NCBI GenBank assembly: GCA_030428945.1 | Contig: JAUIEC010000002.1 | Span: 372,001 to 436,000 of the forward strand | Direction of reading: 5' to 3' | DNA length: 64,000 bases | From: Phycisphaerae bacterium | Lineage (GTDB): Bacteria > Planctomycetota > Phycisphaerae > UBA1845 > Fen-1342 | Part shown: piece by piece, positions 54,578 to 63,958 of the stretch | Position numbering within the stretch: the stretch's first letter is position 1 | Layout of the letters: each line of letters begins with the position of its first letter | The notes under the pieces: generated by a model | The model's database searches: none | What the model saw: only the letters and a program-made list of their open reading frames with translations | Told to the model about the DNA's origin: nothing | Translations under genes and position numbers: made by a program

Positions 54578-54640
54578 TCGCCCGGGTCGTCGACCGAACG
54601 TCCACGGGCACATCGCGACAAACCACACGCACCCGGCGCT

Positions 54641-54758
54641 GTAGGGTGTGTCATCGACACGACAAACCCCGCGCATCCGGCGCTGTAGGGTGCGTCATCG
54701 ACGCGGCAGACCACGCGCGCATCCAACCCGGAAGCCTCAGGCGTCGATGCCGCACCGC
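54641..54758. repeat. Palindromic element, half copy plus full copy 5
   Basis: A half element (GTAGGGTGTGTCATCGACAC) at 54641-54660, followed by a full copy at 54684-54758 beginning GTAGGGTGCGTCATCGACGC and ending GCGTCGATGCCGCACCGC. It fills much of the spacer between the convergent HerA-like and tadA genes; the rest holds TCCCTCGC octamers and no gene. Confidence 0.8.
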
Positions 54759-54911
54759 GTGGCAGTTGCCACGGCGCTGACCGCCTCGACACAGAAGACA
54801 CTGCTCAAGAGCTCCAGAGCAGTGGCGCCAGACACCGCGACGTTCCCACCGGGTGCCCCGCCTCGCTCCCTGGCTCCCTCGCTCCCTCGCTCCCTGGCTC
54901 CCTCACCGGCC

Positions 54912-55370
54912 TCACTTCTCCCCCAGCGAACGCCGGTGCCGGAAGAACGCCCGCAGCAGTTCGGCCGACGGTCCCGCCAGGACGCCGCCGACCGTCTCGA
55001 TGCGGTGGTTCAGGCGCGCATCGTTCGAGATTTCGTACAACGATCCGCACGCCCCGCCCTTCGGGTCGTACGCCCCGAACACCAGCCGGTCCATCCGCGC
55101 CAGAACCAGCGCGCCCGCACACATCGGACACGGCTCCAGCGTCACGTACATCGTGCAGCCATCCAGCCGCCAGGAACCCCGCTGCTCGGCCGCCGCCGTC
55201 AACGCCAGCACCTCGGCGTGCGCGGTCGGATCCTGCAGGTGCTCGCGCTGGTTGTACCCACGCCCGATCACGTTCCGGTCGCGCACCACCACCGCGCCGA
55301 CCGGTACGTCCTCGCTCTCCAGCGCCCGCTCCGCCACCCGCAGCGCCTCACGCATGAACCGCTGATCCAT
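54912..55370 (-). CDS. tadA: tRNA-specific adenosine deaminase
   Basis: Converts adenosine 34 to inosine in the tRNA-Arg(ACG) anticodon. The 152-residue product has the zinc-dependent deaminase motif HAE (His51, Glu53) and PCxxC (Cys81, Cys84), with the upstream [16 protein letters not shown] strand. ATG 55370 is chosen because AGGATGAG lies just ahead and homologues start here; a TTG at 55394 would add eight residues. It faces the cyclodeaminase gene divergently. Confidence 0.95.
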   Translation of the reverse strand: MDQRFMREALRVAERALESEDVPVGAVVVRDRNVIGRGYNQREHLQDPTAHAEVLALTAAAEQRGSWRLDGCTMYVTLEPCPMCAGALVLARMDRLVFGAYDPKGGACGSLYEISNDARLNHRIETVGGVLAGPSAELLRAFFRHRRSLGEK

Positions 55371-55510
55371 CTCATCCTGCGTCTGCTCAAACAATCGGCT
55401 GACTCCCGGCGATCTCGCTCCCGCGCGACCTTGCCCCTTCGCTCCCGCGCATCCTCAGGTAGAGTATCATCTTCCGGATGCAGTTTCCGCGAACCGCAGG
55501 AGTCAACCAC

Positions 55511-56089
55511 GTGAACGCCGCGCTGACCCAGCAGCCGATCGAGCAGTTCCTCTCCGCCCTCGGCTCGGACCAGCCGACCCCCGGCGGCGGCGCCGCGGCC
55601 GCCCTGAGTGCCGCACTCGCCGCCCAACTCGGCCACAAGGCCGGCGCCCTGACCGTCGGCAAGCCACGCTTCGCCGAGGTCGAGCAACAGGTCGGCGACC
55701 TGATGCAGCGACTCGCCAGGGCCACCGAGATGCTCAAGCAACTCGTCAGCGAGGACGCCGTCGCCTACGAGGCCCTCGCCGCCGCCTTCAAGCTGCCCAA
55801 GGACCGGGACGATCGCGCCGAACAGATCGAAGTCGCCGCCTCCTACGCCGCCGGCGTGCCCCTGCAGACCGCCGCCCTGACACGCCGCGTCATCCGCACC
55901 CTCGAACGCATCCGCCCGATCGCCAACCCCAACCTGGTCTCCGATGTCGACGTCGGACAGGCCCTCGCCCGGGCCGCACTCGAATCGGCCGCCATCAACG
56001 TTCGCGTCAACCTGCCGTTCGTGAACCAGGCCCACCGCGAAGTGGTCGCCCGCGAACTGGAACAGATCTGCCAACTGGACCGCGACTGA
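55511..56089 (+). CDS. Cyclodeaminase/cyclohydrolase family protein (FTCD_C)
   Basis: The 192-residue protein matches the cyclodeaminase half of formiminotransferase-cyclodeaminase, which makes methenyl-THF from formimino-THF. Seen: PTPGGGAAAALSAALAAQLG, the SEDAVAYEALAAAFKLPK strand and a C-terminal SAAINVRVNLPFV. No formiminotransferase domain is present, as in many bacterial stand-alone members that may act as cyclohydrolases. GTG 55511 has AGGAG eight bases upstream; the ATG at 55478 is less likely. The next gene starts three bases after its stop. Confidence 0.9.
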   Translation: MNAALTQQPIEQFLSALGSDQPTPGGGAAAALSAALAAQLGHKAGALTVGKPRFAEVEQQVGDLMQRLARATEMLKQLVSEDAVAYEALAAAFKLPKDRDDRAEQIEVAASYAAGVPLQTAALTRRVIRTLERIRPIANPNLVSDVDVGQALARAALESAAINVRVNLPFVNQAHREVVARELEQICQLDRD

Positions 56090-56091
56090 AC

Positions 56092-57519
56092 ATGCCCGAG
56101 TTCCACGCCGCCAGCGAAATCGACGTTTCGGCCGATGCGCTCTACGACTGGCACGCCCGGCCCGAAGCCCTCGCCCGCCTGCTGCCGCCCTGGGAGCGGA
56201 TCGAAATCCGCGCCGAACGCGGCACGATTCACGACGGCGACACCAAGCACCTGCGCCTGCGAAAACTGGGCCTCGCATTCAACTGGCTCGCGCGGCACCG
56301 CGACCACGTCCCCGGCCGGCAGTTCATCGACGAGGCCGAAGGCGGCCCGTTCCGCACCTGGGTGCACACGCATCGCTTCCACGACCTCGGCCCCGACCGC
56401 AGCCGGCTCGAAGACATCATCCGCTACGAACTGCCCTTCGGCTGGCTCGGGCGAACACTGCTCGGAAAGACCGTCGCGACCGACCTGCAACGAACCTTCG
56501 CCTGGCGCCATCGCCGGACCGGCTTCGACCTGCAGCGTCAGGCGGCCGGACGATACCGCCGGCAGCGGATCCTGATCGGCGGCGCGTCCGGCCTGGTCGG
56601 GTCGGCCCTGTCGGCCTACCTCGGCACCGCCGGACACGAGGTCTGGTCGCTGGTCCGGCGACCCGCCCGGCCGGAAGCCCGCGAGGTCCACTGGGATCCG
56701 GACGGGGGCGACCTGCGCGTCGCGGATGTCGAGGGCTTCGACGCGGTCGTGCACCTCGGCGGCGCGAACATCGCCGGCGGGCGCTGGACGAAGCGCTACA
56801 AGGAAACGATCCGCGCGAGCCGGGTCGACAGCACGACACTGCTGGCAGAGACGCTCGCGCGACTGCGGAAAGGCCCGCGCGTGTTCCTGTCCGCGTCAGC
56901 GGTCGGCATGTATGGCAACCGCGGTGACGACCCGCTCGACGAGAACAGCCCGCCCGGCACCGGCTTCCTGCCGGAGACCTGCCTGGCGTGGGAGGCCGCC
57001 ACCGACGCGGCCCGGGCGGCGGGCATCCGCACGGTCAACCTGCGGATCGGTGTCGTGCTGGCGCTGCGGGGCGGGGCCCTCGGCACGATGCTGACGCCGT
57101 TCCGCCTTGGTGTCGGCGGCCCGCTCGGCGACGGCCGGCAGTTCATGAGCTGGATCGCCCTGGAAGACCTGGTGGGGATGATCGACTTCGCGCTGCAGGA
57201 CGACGACCTGTCGGGTCCGGTCAACGCGACCGCGCCGCACCCGGTGCGACAGGGCGATTTCGCCCGGACACTCGGCCACGTGCTGCGCCGCCCGGCGATC
57301 CTGCCCGCGCCGGCCTTCGCGATCCGGATGGCGCTCGGCGAAATGGGCCAGGCCCTGCTGCTCGACGGCGCCCGCGTCATGCCGATCGCCGCCGCCCGGG
57401 CCGGCTTCCCGTTCCTGTTCCCGTATCTCGAAGACGCCCTCCGCTGGGAACTGGGCGCCTACGCAGGAAGCCCGGGACCCGGGGCGCGCAAACAAAACGG
57501 AACCGGGGCCAGCAGGTGA
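56092..57519 (+). CDS. TIGR01777-family epimerase with N-terminal SRPBCC domain
   Basis: A 475-residue two-domain protein. Residues 1-150 resemble a ligand-binding SRPBCC/START domain (FHAASEIDVSADALYDWHARPEALARL). Residues from about 160 form an NAD(P)-binding SDR: ILIGGASGLVGSALSAYL, HLGGANIAGGRW, SASAVGMYGNRGD and an IGVVLALRGGAL segment, as in the YfcH/TIGR01777 epimerases. Substrate unknown. Directly downstream of the cyclodeaminase, so cotranscribed. The last 15 residues are repeat-like and may be unstructured. Confidence 0.93.
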   Translation: MPEFHAASEIDVSADALYDWHARPEALARLLPPWERIEIRAERGTIHDGDTKHLRLRKLGLAFNWLARHRDHVPGRQFIDEAEGGPFRTWVHTHRFHDLGPDRSRLEDIIRYELPFGWLGRTLLGKTVATDLQRTFAWRHRRTGFDLQRQAAGRYRRQRILIGGASGLVGSALSAYLGTAGHEVWSLVRRPARPEAREVHWDPDGGDLRVADVEGFDAVVHLGGANIAGGRWTKRYKETIRASRVDSTTLLAETLARLRKGPRVFLSASAVGMYGNRGDDPLDENSPPGTGFLPETCLAWEAATDAARAAGIRTVNLRIGVVLALRGGALGTMLTPFRLGVGGPLGDGRQFMSWIALEDLVGMIDFALQDDDLSGPVNATAPHPVRQGDFARTLGHVLRRPAILPAPAFAIRMALGEMGQALLLDGARVMPIAAARAGFPFLFPYLEDALRWELGAYAGSPGPGARKQNGTGASR

Positions 57520-57543
57520 CGGCGCCCACCCGCTGACCTGCGC

Positions 57544-57588
57544 ACATGCTGACTCGCTGACTTGCTTACGTGCTCACTTGCTCACTGT
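57544..57588. repeat. GCTGACTTG/CTCACTTG microsatellite
   Basis: Degenerate octamers of the TCACTTGC family between the epimerase stop and the methyltransferase start, similar to those at 28984. Confidence 0.8.
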
Positions 57589-57603
57589 CGAAGGGGTCTT
57601 GCC

Positions 57604-58416
57604 ATGCAGCCGGAAATGTCCCGGGCGTTCTTCACGCACTACGAGGGCGGCATCGAGGCGCCTCGTCTGTTCCGGGGGTCACGACTCGAGTACGACCGGA
57701 GCGTCGCGATCCTCGAGCGGTTCCTGCCTCGTCCGCCGGCCGTCATCTGTGACGTCGGGGGCGGCCCGGGCGCGTACGCGTTCTGGGCCGCCGGGCGGGG
57801 CTGCACGGTGCACCTGCTGGACGTGGTGCCGCTGCACATCGAGCAGGCCCGCGCCGAGGCCGACCGGACCGGCGTCCCGCTCGCGTCGCTGCAGGTCGGC
57901 GACGCCCGCGATCTGCCGTACGCAGACGCATCGGCCGACGCGGTGCTGCTGATGGGCCCGCTGTATCACCTCGTGCGGCGCGAGGAACGCGTCAGCGCCT
58001 GGCGCGAGGCGGCCCGCGTTGTGCGGCCGGGCGGCGTCGTGATCGCGGCGGCCATCTCGCGCTACGCGTCGATGCTCGACGGCATCCGCCACGGCTGGCT
58101 GGCGGACGCGGACTTCAGCGCGATCGTCGACCGGGATCTGCGCGACGGGCAGCACCGCAACCCCGCCGACAACCCGGCCTGGTTCACGACCGCGTACTTC
58201 CACACCCCGGACGAACTGGCGCCCGAACTCACCGACGCCGGCCTGCGGCACACGGCCACGCTCGCCGTCGAAGGCCCGGCCTGGCTGATCGACAACGCGG
58301 CCGACCTCTCCGCCCCCGAACGTCAACGCCTGCTGACCCTGCTGGCGGAAGTCGAATCCGCCCCATCCCTCCTCGGCGCCAGCGCGCACCTGCTGGCCAT
58401 CGGGCGGAAGGAATAG
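57604..58416 (+). CDS. Class I SAM-dependent methyltransferase
   Basis: A 270-residue methyltransferase. Motif I is ICDVGGGPGAYAFWAA, with the acidic residue LDVVP after strand 2 and motif IV DAVLLMGPLYHL; the RPGGVVIAAAISRYASML segment is motif VI. The pattern is that of Methyltransferase_11 members acting on small molecules or quinones; the substrate cannot be read. ATG 57604 has AAGGGG upstream. It follows the epimerase after an 84-base microsatellite spacer, so coexpression is uncertain. Confidence 0.9.
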   Translation: MQPEMSRAFFTHYEGGIEAPRLFRGSRLEYDRSVAILERFLPRPPAVICDVGGGPGAYAFWAAGRGCTVHLLDVVPLHIEQARAEADRTGVPLASLQVGDARDLPYADASADAVLLMGPLYHLVRREERVSAWREAARVVRPGGVVIAAAISRYASMLDGIRHGWLADADFSAIVDRDLRDGQHRNPADNPAWFTTAYFHTPDELAPELTDAGLRHTATLAVEGPAWLIDNAADLSAPERQRLLTLLAEVESAPSLLGASAHLLAIGRKE

Positions 58417-58419
58417 CGA

Positions 58420-58439
58420 GGAAGGGAACAGGGAACAGA
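58420..58439. repeat. GGGAACA microsatellite, short copy
   Basis: Two tandem GGGAACA units four bases after the methyltransferase stop codon. Confidence 0.7.
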
Positions 58440-58601
58440 AGCAGACTGCTGGATGAGATCCCTGACGTCACAGAGTGAGCGGCGGCAGCGGCGCAGCATT
58501 CATCTTGGCAATGGTCGGGCGCTGTCAGCGTGGATTCTACGTACGCAGATGCCCCCCCCGCGCAGGCCTGCGTGACCGGTCTTTCCCTCGCTCCCGTCCC
58601 C

Positions 58602-59555
58602 TTACTCGTCCTTCCGCTGTATGCCGAGTGTCGTGATCAACTGTCGCAGGACGTGGACCGAGACGCCGAGGGAGCGGGCGGCCTTGCTGAGGTCCCAACT
58701 GGTTTCGTACAGGGCGCGGGCGGTGATCAGTCGCTGGGCGTAGGTCAGGCTGGTCACCGTTTCGCCGTCACGCGGCGGGCTGAAGCCGCGGACGATCTCG
58801 GGCGGCAGGTGCCGTTCGTCGATCGGCTCGCTGCCGGCCAGCAGCAGGGCCCGTTCGATCACGCTCTGCAACTGCCGGGTGTTGCCCGGCCAGTGGTAGC
58901 TGATCAGCAGCGTCAGCGCCTGGTCGCTGAGCGGTACGAGTCGACTGCGATGCTGGCGGGCGGCCCGCCGCAGGAAGAAGTCCCCCAGCGCCGGGATGTC
59001 CTCGCGGCGCTCGGCCAGGGCCGGCATCGCGATCGGAAAGACGTTCAGCCGGTAGAACAGGTCCTCGCGGAACCTGCCCTGTCCGACAAGCTGCCGCAGG
59101 TCGTGCTGCGTCGTGGCGATGATCCGGACGTCGGTGGCCTGCAGCGCCGTGCTGCCCAGCCGCGAGAAACGCCGCTCCTGCAGGATCCGCAGCAGCTTGG
59201 CCTGCGCAACGCCCGGAACGTCACCGACCTCGTCAAGCAGCAGCGTGCTGTGGTTGGCCCGTTCGAACAGCCCCGGCCGCGGCTGCGTCGCCCCGGTGAA
59301 GGCCCCGCGCTCGTGGCCGAACAGTTCACTCTCCAGCAGGGTCTCGGGCACGCCGTGGCAGTTGAAGACCACCAGCGGCTTGTCGCGCCGCTGGCTGCGG
59401 CGGTGGATGTAGCGGGCGACGCTCTCCTTGCCGGTCCCGGTCGGTCCGCTGATCAGCACCGTCGCGCGCGTGTTGGCCACGCGTTCGCACAGGTCGCGAA
59501 TCCGCTGCATCGCGCGGCTGACGCCGATCAGTTGGATGTCGCTGCCCAGATTCAT
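58602..59555 (-). CDS. Receiver-less sigma-54 activator
   Basis: A 317-residue activator with an AAA+ core and no receiver domain: Walker A SGPTGTGKES, the sigma-54 contact loop ERGAFTGA, Walker B TLLLDEVGD, the Arg-finger region FREDLFYRLNVFP, and a C-terminal helix-turn-helix (LSKAARSLGVSVHVLRQLI). The N-terminus begins directly with the AAA+ lead-in (IQLIGVSRAMQRIRDL), so control must come from elsewhere. ATG 59555 is the first start that fits the family. It begins 118 bases after the stop of the GT-C-like membrane protein, on the same strand. Confidence 0.9.
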   Translation of the reverse strand: MNLGSDIQLIGVSRAMQRIRDLCERVANTRATVLISGPTGTGKESVARYIHRRSQRRDKPLVVFNCHGVPETLLESELFGHERGAFTGATQPRPGLFERANHSTLLLDEVGDVPGVAQAKLLRILQERRFSRLGSTALQATDVRIIATTQHDLRQLVGQGRFREDLFYRLNVFPIAMPALAERREDIPALGDFFLRRAARQHRSRLVPLSDQALTLLISYHWPGNTRQLQSVIERALLLAGSEPIDERHLPPEIVRGFSPPRDGETVTSLTYAQRLITARALYETSWDLSKAARSLGVSVHVLRQLITTLGIQRKDE

Positions 59556-59673
59556 GCCCGGCCTGGGAAACGCGTAGTGAATGGACGGCGGAACGCTCCC
59601 GCGGGGGAAGTGTCCCCGATGCCCGAGGGAAAGTCCAGACACGGCGGGCGGATGCGCCCCGTGCCCTGGTGCG

Positions 59674-61290
59674 TCACTCCACGCCCGTGCGCTGGTTGCG
59701 GTGGCGTCGGGTCTGCCAGGGCGGCGGGCCTTCCGGCATCGAGCGCGTCCGCGGGTGCACGCTGAAGCGGACCCGCAGGCGGACCGGCGGGGTGTCGCCC
59801 GGCAGCGGATCGCGGCCGATCGCGGTCGGGTTCTTTTCCGGGTACTTCAGCCGGGCGTAGGCCTGCACGCCGGGAATCATCACGGTCGAAACGGCCCCGA
59901 GCACGGGCCGGTCGGTCGGCCATTCCCCGCGGTAGTAGGGCTGCGTATCGATCGCGACCGCGCTGCCGGGCTGGGCCCGCGGGACGCGGCGGTCGACCTG
60001 GGCCCAGGTCGCGTCGAGCAGTTTCGTCGCCTCGCGCCAGTCCGGGTAATCCACCAGCAGCGGTGACGAATACAGTCCCGCCACCAGCGCCGCGCCGGCC
60101 GGGACCAGCAGCAGGCCGCCGGCCACGCTCCCGCGCCGCAGTCCGACGATCCCGATGTGCAGCAGGCCGCCGATCAGGAGCGCGAATCCGCCGGCCGGCA
60201 GCACTCCGTACCAGGCCCAGTTCTCGTGCAGGGCGGCCAGCAGGGTGAACGGCGGCACCAGCCACGCCAGGCCGAGGACCAGCGGGCCGAGCATGCGGCG
60301 CTCGGCGAACGGTCGGCGGGCCAGCAGCAGGGCGGCCAGCACGCTCGCGCCCAGCAGCAGGCCGAACAGCACCAGGGCGAGTCCCTCGGGGGTCCAGCCC
60401 GCGGCCCGCCAGTCGACCGGCAGGAACGGCAGCAGGTCGGCGGCCAGCGTCTCGCGTCCGTACTGCGTGAAACGCTGCAGCGGGCTCAGCCTGTTGTCGG
60501 CCAGTTGCGGGTATCCGCCGAGTCCGCCGAGGACCAGCGTCCGATTCAGCAGGTAGACTCCGATCGCCAGCAGCGTCGCGACGGACATCGTCGCGGCACG
60601 GGTGAGGGTCCGCGTGACGCTGACCTGCGGGTTCAGCAGCACCTGGTGCAGGAAGACGAGTCCGAGCCCCATGATGCCGACATCCTTCGCGCCGCTGGCG
60701 AGCAGGATCAGCAGCCCGGCCGCGATGCTGCGCATGACCGAGCGGCGTTCACCGTGCACCGGCAGGACGATCAGGGCGGCCAGCAGGAACAGGATCACCA
60801 GCACTTCGCTGCGTCGACAGGGAGTGGGCAAAGCGTTCATCAGGACCGGGTGCAGTCCGAAGAACAGGGCAGCCGCGGCCGGTCCGACCAGGCCGGCGCC
60901 CAGCCAGCGACGGAGAGCGACGAAGAACAACGCGACGGTCGCCAGCAGTGCGATCAGCGTCTGCCACTGGTACCCGCGGGCGTCGAGACCCCACAGGCGA
61001 TAGTCGAGCGCGATCGAGAGGTTCTGTACCGGACGGTAGAACCGCCCGCGGATCACGCCGTCGGTCAGGGTTTCCGTGAACGTTCCGGCCAGGTCGTCGA
61101 GGTTCTCGATCCGGCTCGCCTCGATCTGCAGCAGCGTGTCGAGTCCGAGCAGGCCGTACGACGGCAGTTCCCGGTACGTCCAGCCGACCAGTGCCAGCAC
61201 CAGCAGCACGACCAGGGACGCGACCAGGGGGAACCGTCGCCGGGGTGTCGCCGGCGCGGCGGTCTCGGGTTGTGTCTCGGGTGGTTGCAT
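59674..61290 (-). CDS. GT-C-like multi-spanning membrane glycosyltransferase
   Basis: A 538-residue protein with roughly ten to twelve membrane helices. The extracytoplasmic loop after helix 1 has FYRPVQNLSIALDYRLWGLDARGYQ, which recalls the YRPL...LDYALWG signature of TMTC/O-mannosyltransferase-like GT-C proteins, and GLHPVLMNALPTPCRRSEVLVILFL recalls the LHPVHTEAVAWISGRS region with altered residues. Hence a lipid-linked sugar transferase is plausible. The C-terminal 80 residues are basic and unstructured. ATG 61290 begins with a short Pro/Thr-rich segment. Confidence 0.7.
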   Translation of the reverse strand: MQPPETQPETAAPATPRRRFPLVASLVVLLVLALVGWTYRELPSYGLLGLDTLLQIEASRIENLDDLAGTFTETLTDGVIRGRFYRPVQNLSIALDYRLWGLDARGYQWQTLIALLATVALFFVALRRWLGAGLVGPAAAALFFGLHPVLMNALPTPCRRSEVLVILFLLAALIVLPVHGERRSVMRSIAAGLLILLASGAKDVGIMGLGLVFLHQVLLNPQVSVTRTLTRAATMSVATLLAIGVYLLNRTLVLGGLGGYPQLADNRLSPLQRFTQYGRETLAADLLPFLPVDWRAAGWTPEGLALVLFGLLLGASVLAALLLARRPFAERRMLGPLVLGLAWLVPPFTLLAALHENWAWYGVLPAGGFALLIGGLLHIGIVGLRRGSVAGGLLLVPAGAALVAGLYSSPLLVDYPDWREATKLLDATWAQVDRRVPRAQPGSAVAIDTQPYYRGEWPTDRPVLGAVSTVMIPGVQAYARLKYPEKNPTAIGRDPLPGDTPPVRLRVRFSVHPRTRSMPEGPPPWQTRRHRNQRTGVE

Positions 61291-61340
61291 CGGCTCGGGT
61301 TCTACCGCGACGCGGGCGGCAATGCCAGTCGGCGGCCGGC

Positions 61341-63362
61341 CTACGGGCCGCAGGTCTCGGCCAGGCGGCGCTGTACTTCACGGACCCGGGCATGGTCCGC
61401 GCCGAACAGGTGCGTGTTCAGATCCAGCGCCGCGCGGTACTGCGCGCAGGCCGCGTCGGTGTCCTGTTCGGCCCGCAGGCAGTCGCCGAGGCTCAGGTGG
61501 CTCTTGGCGATGTACAACTCGCCGGGATGCCAGCCGGCCAGCCGCATGTTCAACCCGCGGGAAAGGTCGGCGTGGGCGCCGGCCAGGTCGCCGGCCGCCA
61601 GGCGAATGCGCCCGAGCAGGTCCCACTGGCTGGCGACGGCGTGCTGCGGACGCCCGCCGCCTTCCAGCAGAATGGCGAGGGCCTGTTCGGCGTGGGTGAG
61701 GGCTTCGGCGTGGCGGCCGCGGGCGAGTTCGGCCTCGGCGACCCAATGGTGGGCGGCGGCGAGCAGGTTGGGCGTGTTCTTGTTCTGTCGGGTCAGTTCC
61801 TGGGCCTGCCGGACGAGTTGGATGGCTTCCTGGTCACGGTCGAGGGCCAGCAGGCAGGAGGCGGCGGCCTGGTAGAACTCGGCGACGGAGATCGGGAAGT
61901 ACGTTGCGTGGTAGTGCTGCCGGGTCAGGCGAATGGCTTCGCGAAGGTGCTGCAGGCCGTGGGTGGGTTCGCCCAGGTCGCGGTAGGCGACGCCCAGATG
62001 GGCGTGCAGTTGTGCGTCGGCGTAGCCGTTCGGGCTGGCGGGCAGCATCGCCTCGACCTCGGCGATCCGGTCGCGGATGGCGCGTTCGCGTTCGGTGCCG
62101 TCGGGCATCTCGGGCATCTGCAGGATGCGGCTGATGACCCGGCTGAGTCCCTTCATGCCGTCGGCCATCAGGTGTCGCTGGTACTCGGTGCGGGCCTGCA
62201 CCTGCTGCTCGAACGAGAGCTGGAAGCGTTCGTACAGGGCGAGGCCGCCGAGTCCGACCAGCACGGTGACGATCGCCAGCAGGGACGCGAGGCGCGACGC
62301 GTTCCGCCGGACGAATTTGCGGGCGGCATAGAACAGCGAGCGCGGCTGCACGCGGATCGGTTCGTGCCGCTGGTAGCGCCGCAGGTCCTCGCGCAGCGCC
62401 GCGGTCGTCTGGTAGCGGTCGGCGGGATCCTTCGCGAGCGCGTGCCGCACGATCACGGCCAGTTCGGACGGCAGGCCCGAGAGGTCGGGCGGCTTGGTGC
62501 AGACCGTCTTGATCGCGGCCGGCAGCAACTGGTGTTCGACCCGGTAGGGGACGGTTCCGCTGAGGACCTGGCAGGCCAGCACGCCGAGCGAGTAGATGTC
62601 GGCCCGGGTGTCGATGTCGCCGCCGATCTCGGTCTGCTCGGGGCTCATGTACTGCAGCGTGCCGACCAGGTTGCGAAGCGGCACGTCGTGGGTCGGGCGC
62701 TGCTCGCGGTCGATCAGCCGGGCGAGTCCGAAGTCGACGACCTTCAGTTGCCCGTCGGTGTTGACCAGGATGTTGTCGGGCTTCAGGTCGCGATGCACGA
62801 CGCCCTTGCGATGCGCGTATTCGATCACGTCGCACAGGTCGATCAGCAACTGGACGCGGGCGTCGGTGTCGAGTTCGGCCGTGTCGGCGTAGCGGGTCAG
62901 CGGCGTCCCGTCGACATACTCCATCGTCAGGTAGGGCTGCGGCAGGGTCGGGGCGTTCCAGACGCCGGCTTCGTAGACCTGCGCGATTCCGGGGTGCCGC
63001 AAACGCCCGAGCGTCTCGGCCTCGACCTCGAACCGCTGGCGCTGCGGGCCGCCGACCAGGCCGTGATGCATCAGCTTGATCGCGACCCGCCGCTGCGTGC
63101 CGGCCTGCTCGGCGAGGTAGACAACGCCCATCGCGCCGCTGCCGAGCAGGCGCTCGATCTTGTAGTCGCCGACGAACTCGGGTTGTCCCGGGTGGGTCTC
63201 GACGTAGTCCTCGTGCGCGTCGCGAACGGCCAGGAGCCGTTCGACGGTCTCGCGCAGGTGCTGGTCCAGGTCGGCCTGTTGAAGGTGCGCGGCCCGCTCC
63301 GCCGGCGGCAGGTCCTTGAGTTCCAGGTACAGCGACTTGGCCTGTCCGTAGACGCCGTTCAT
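61341..63362 (-). CDS. Ser/Thr protein kinase with membrane helix and TPR repeats
   Basis: A 673-residue Hanks-type kinase. Residues 67-340 are the kinase domain: glycine loop LLGSGAMGVVYLAE, VAIKLM (Lys96), HRDLKPDN (Asp192), DFG (Asp210) and an APE-like MSPEQ. A single helix follows (ASLLAIVTVLVGLGGLALYE), then an extracytoplasmic region of TPR-like repeats to the end. Its ATG overlaps the sigma factor stop as ATGA, so both are made from one transcript. The pair is typical of planctomycete signalling; the kinase may regulate the sigma factor, but this is inference. Confidence 0.95.
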   Translation of the reverse strand: MNGVYGQAKSLYLELKDLPPAERAAHLQQADLDQHLRETVERLLAVRDAHEDYVETHPGQPEFVGDYKIERLLGSGAMGVVYLAEQAGTQRRVAIKLMHHGLVGGPQRQRFEVEAETLGRLRHPGIAQVYEAGVWNAPTLPQPYLTMEYVDGTPLTRYADTAELDTDARVQLLIDLCDVIEYAHRKGVVHRDLKPDNILVNTDGQLKVVDFGLARLIDREQRPTHDVPLRNLVGTLQYMSPEQTEIGGDIDTRADIYSLGVLACQVLSGTVPYRVEHQLLPAAIKTVCTKPPDLSGLPSELAVIVRHALAKDPADRYQTTAALREDLRRYQRHEPIRVQPRSLFYAARKFVRRNASRLASLLAIVTVLVGLGGLALYERFQLSFEQQVQARTEYQRHLMADGMKGLSRVISRILQMPEMPDGTERERAIRDRIAEVEAMLPASPNGYADAQLHAHLGVAYRDLGEPTHGLQHLREAIRLTRQHYHATYFPISVAEFYQAAASCLLALDRDQEAIQLVRQAQELTRQNKNTPNLLAAAHHWVAEAELARGRHAEALTHAEQALAILLEGGGRPQHAVASQWDLLGRIRLAAGDLAGAHADLSRGLNMRLAGWHPGELYIAKSHLSLGDCLRAEQDTDAACAQYRAALDLNTHLFGADHARVREVQRRLAETCGP

Positions 63363-63958
63363 TCCGGCGGCTCCAGCCGGTCGAGCAGCATCGCCTTGGC
63401 GTGCGAGAGTTCGTTGCGGACCTGCCGTTCGGTCAGGTTGAGTTCGGTCGCGATCTCGCCGGTCGGCAGTCCGCCGAAGAAGTACAGGCTGGTGATGCGG
63501 AACTGCTGCGGGTCGACGGCCTCCATCTCGGCGAGCGCTTCGGAGAGGCTCAGCAGGTCGGCGACATGCACATCGGGGGTCGCTTCCGGGCCCACGCCGC
63601 TGAGCGAGACCCGCTGCCCGGGCGGGCACCGCTTTCCGGCCCGGCGCTTGCGGGCGAGGTCGACCAGCACGTGACTCATCGCCAGGGCGGCGGTGGCCAG
63701 GAAGTGCCGCCGGTCGACCCAGAACGTTTCGCTCTGGGCGACGCGCAGGTAGGCCTCGTGCACCAGCACGGTCGGGTGCAGGTGCCCGCCGGTTTCGCCG
63801 CGCAGGTGGCGGGCGGCCATCTGGCGCAGCCGGTCGTACTCGCGCTCAACGTGCTGGTCGGTCGTCAGCGAAATCGCAGGCTCTCCCGTCACGGGTTTCC
63901 GGACAGTGTAGCACGAAGATCCGCCCGCTCCGCCGTTCGTCCGGTTGACCGGTCCCAT
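63359..63958 (-). CDS. ECF-type RNA polymerase sigma factor
   Basis: A 199-residue sigma factor of the TIGR02999/planctomycete ECF group. Sigma region 2 has YDRLRQMAARHLRGETGGHLHPTVLVHEAYLRV, and region 4 has the helix-turn-helix LPTGEIATELNLTERQVRNELSHAKAML. The N-terminal residues 1-28 are not family-like; a GTG at 63892 would begin at a better place but has only a weak ribosome site. No anti-sigma gene is adjacent; the coupled Ser/Thr kinase takes that position. Confidence 0.92.
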   Translation of the reverse strand: MGPVNRTNGGAGGSSCYTVRKPVTGEPAISLTTDQHVEREYDRLRQMAARHLRGETGGHLHPTVLVHEAYLRVAQSETFWVDRRHFLATAALAMSHVLVDLARKRRAGKRCPPGQRVSLSGVGPEATPDVHVADLLSLSEALAEMEAVDPQQFRITSLYFFGGLPTGEIATELNLTERQVRNELSHAKAMLLDRLEPPE

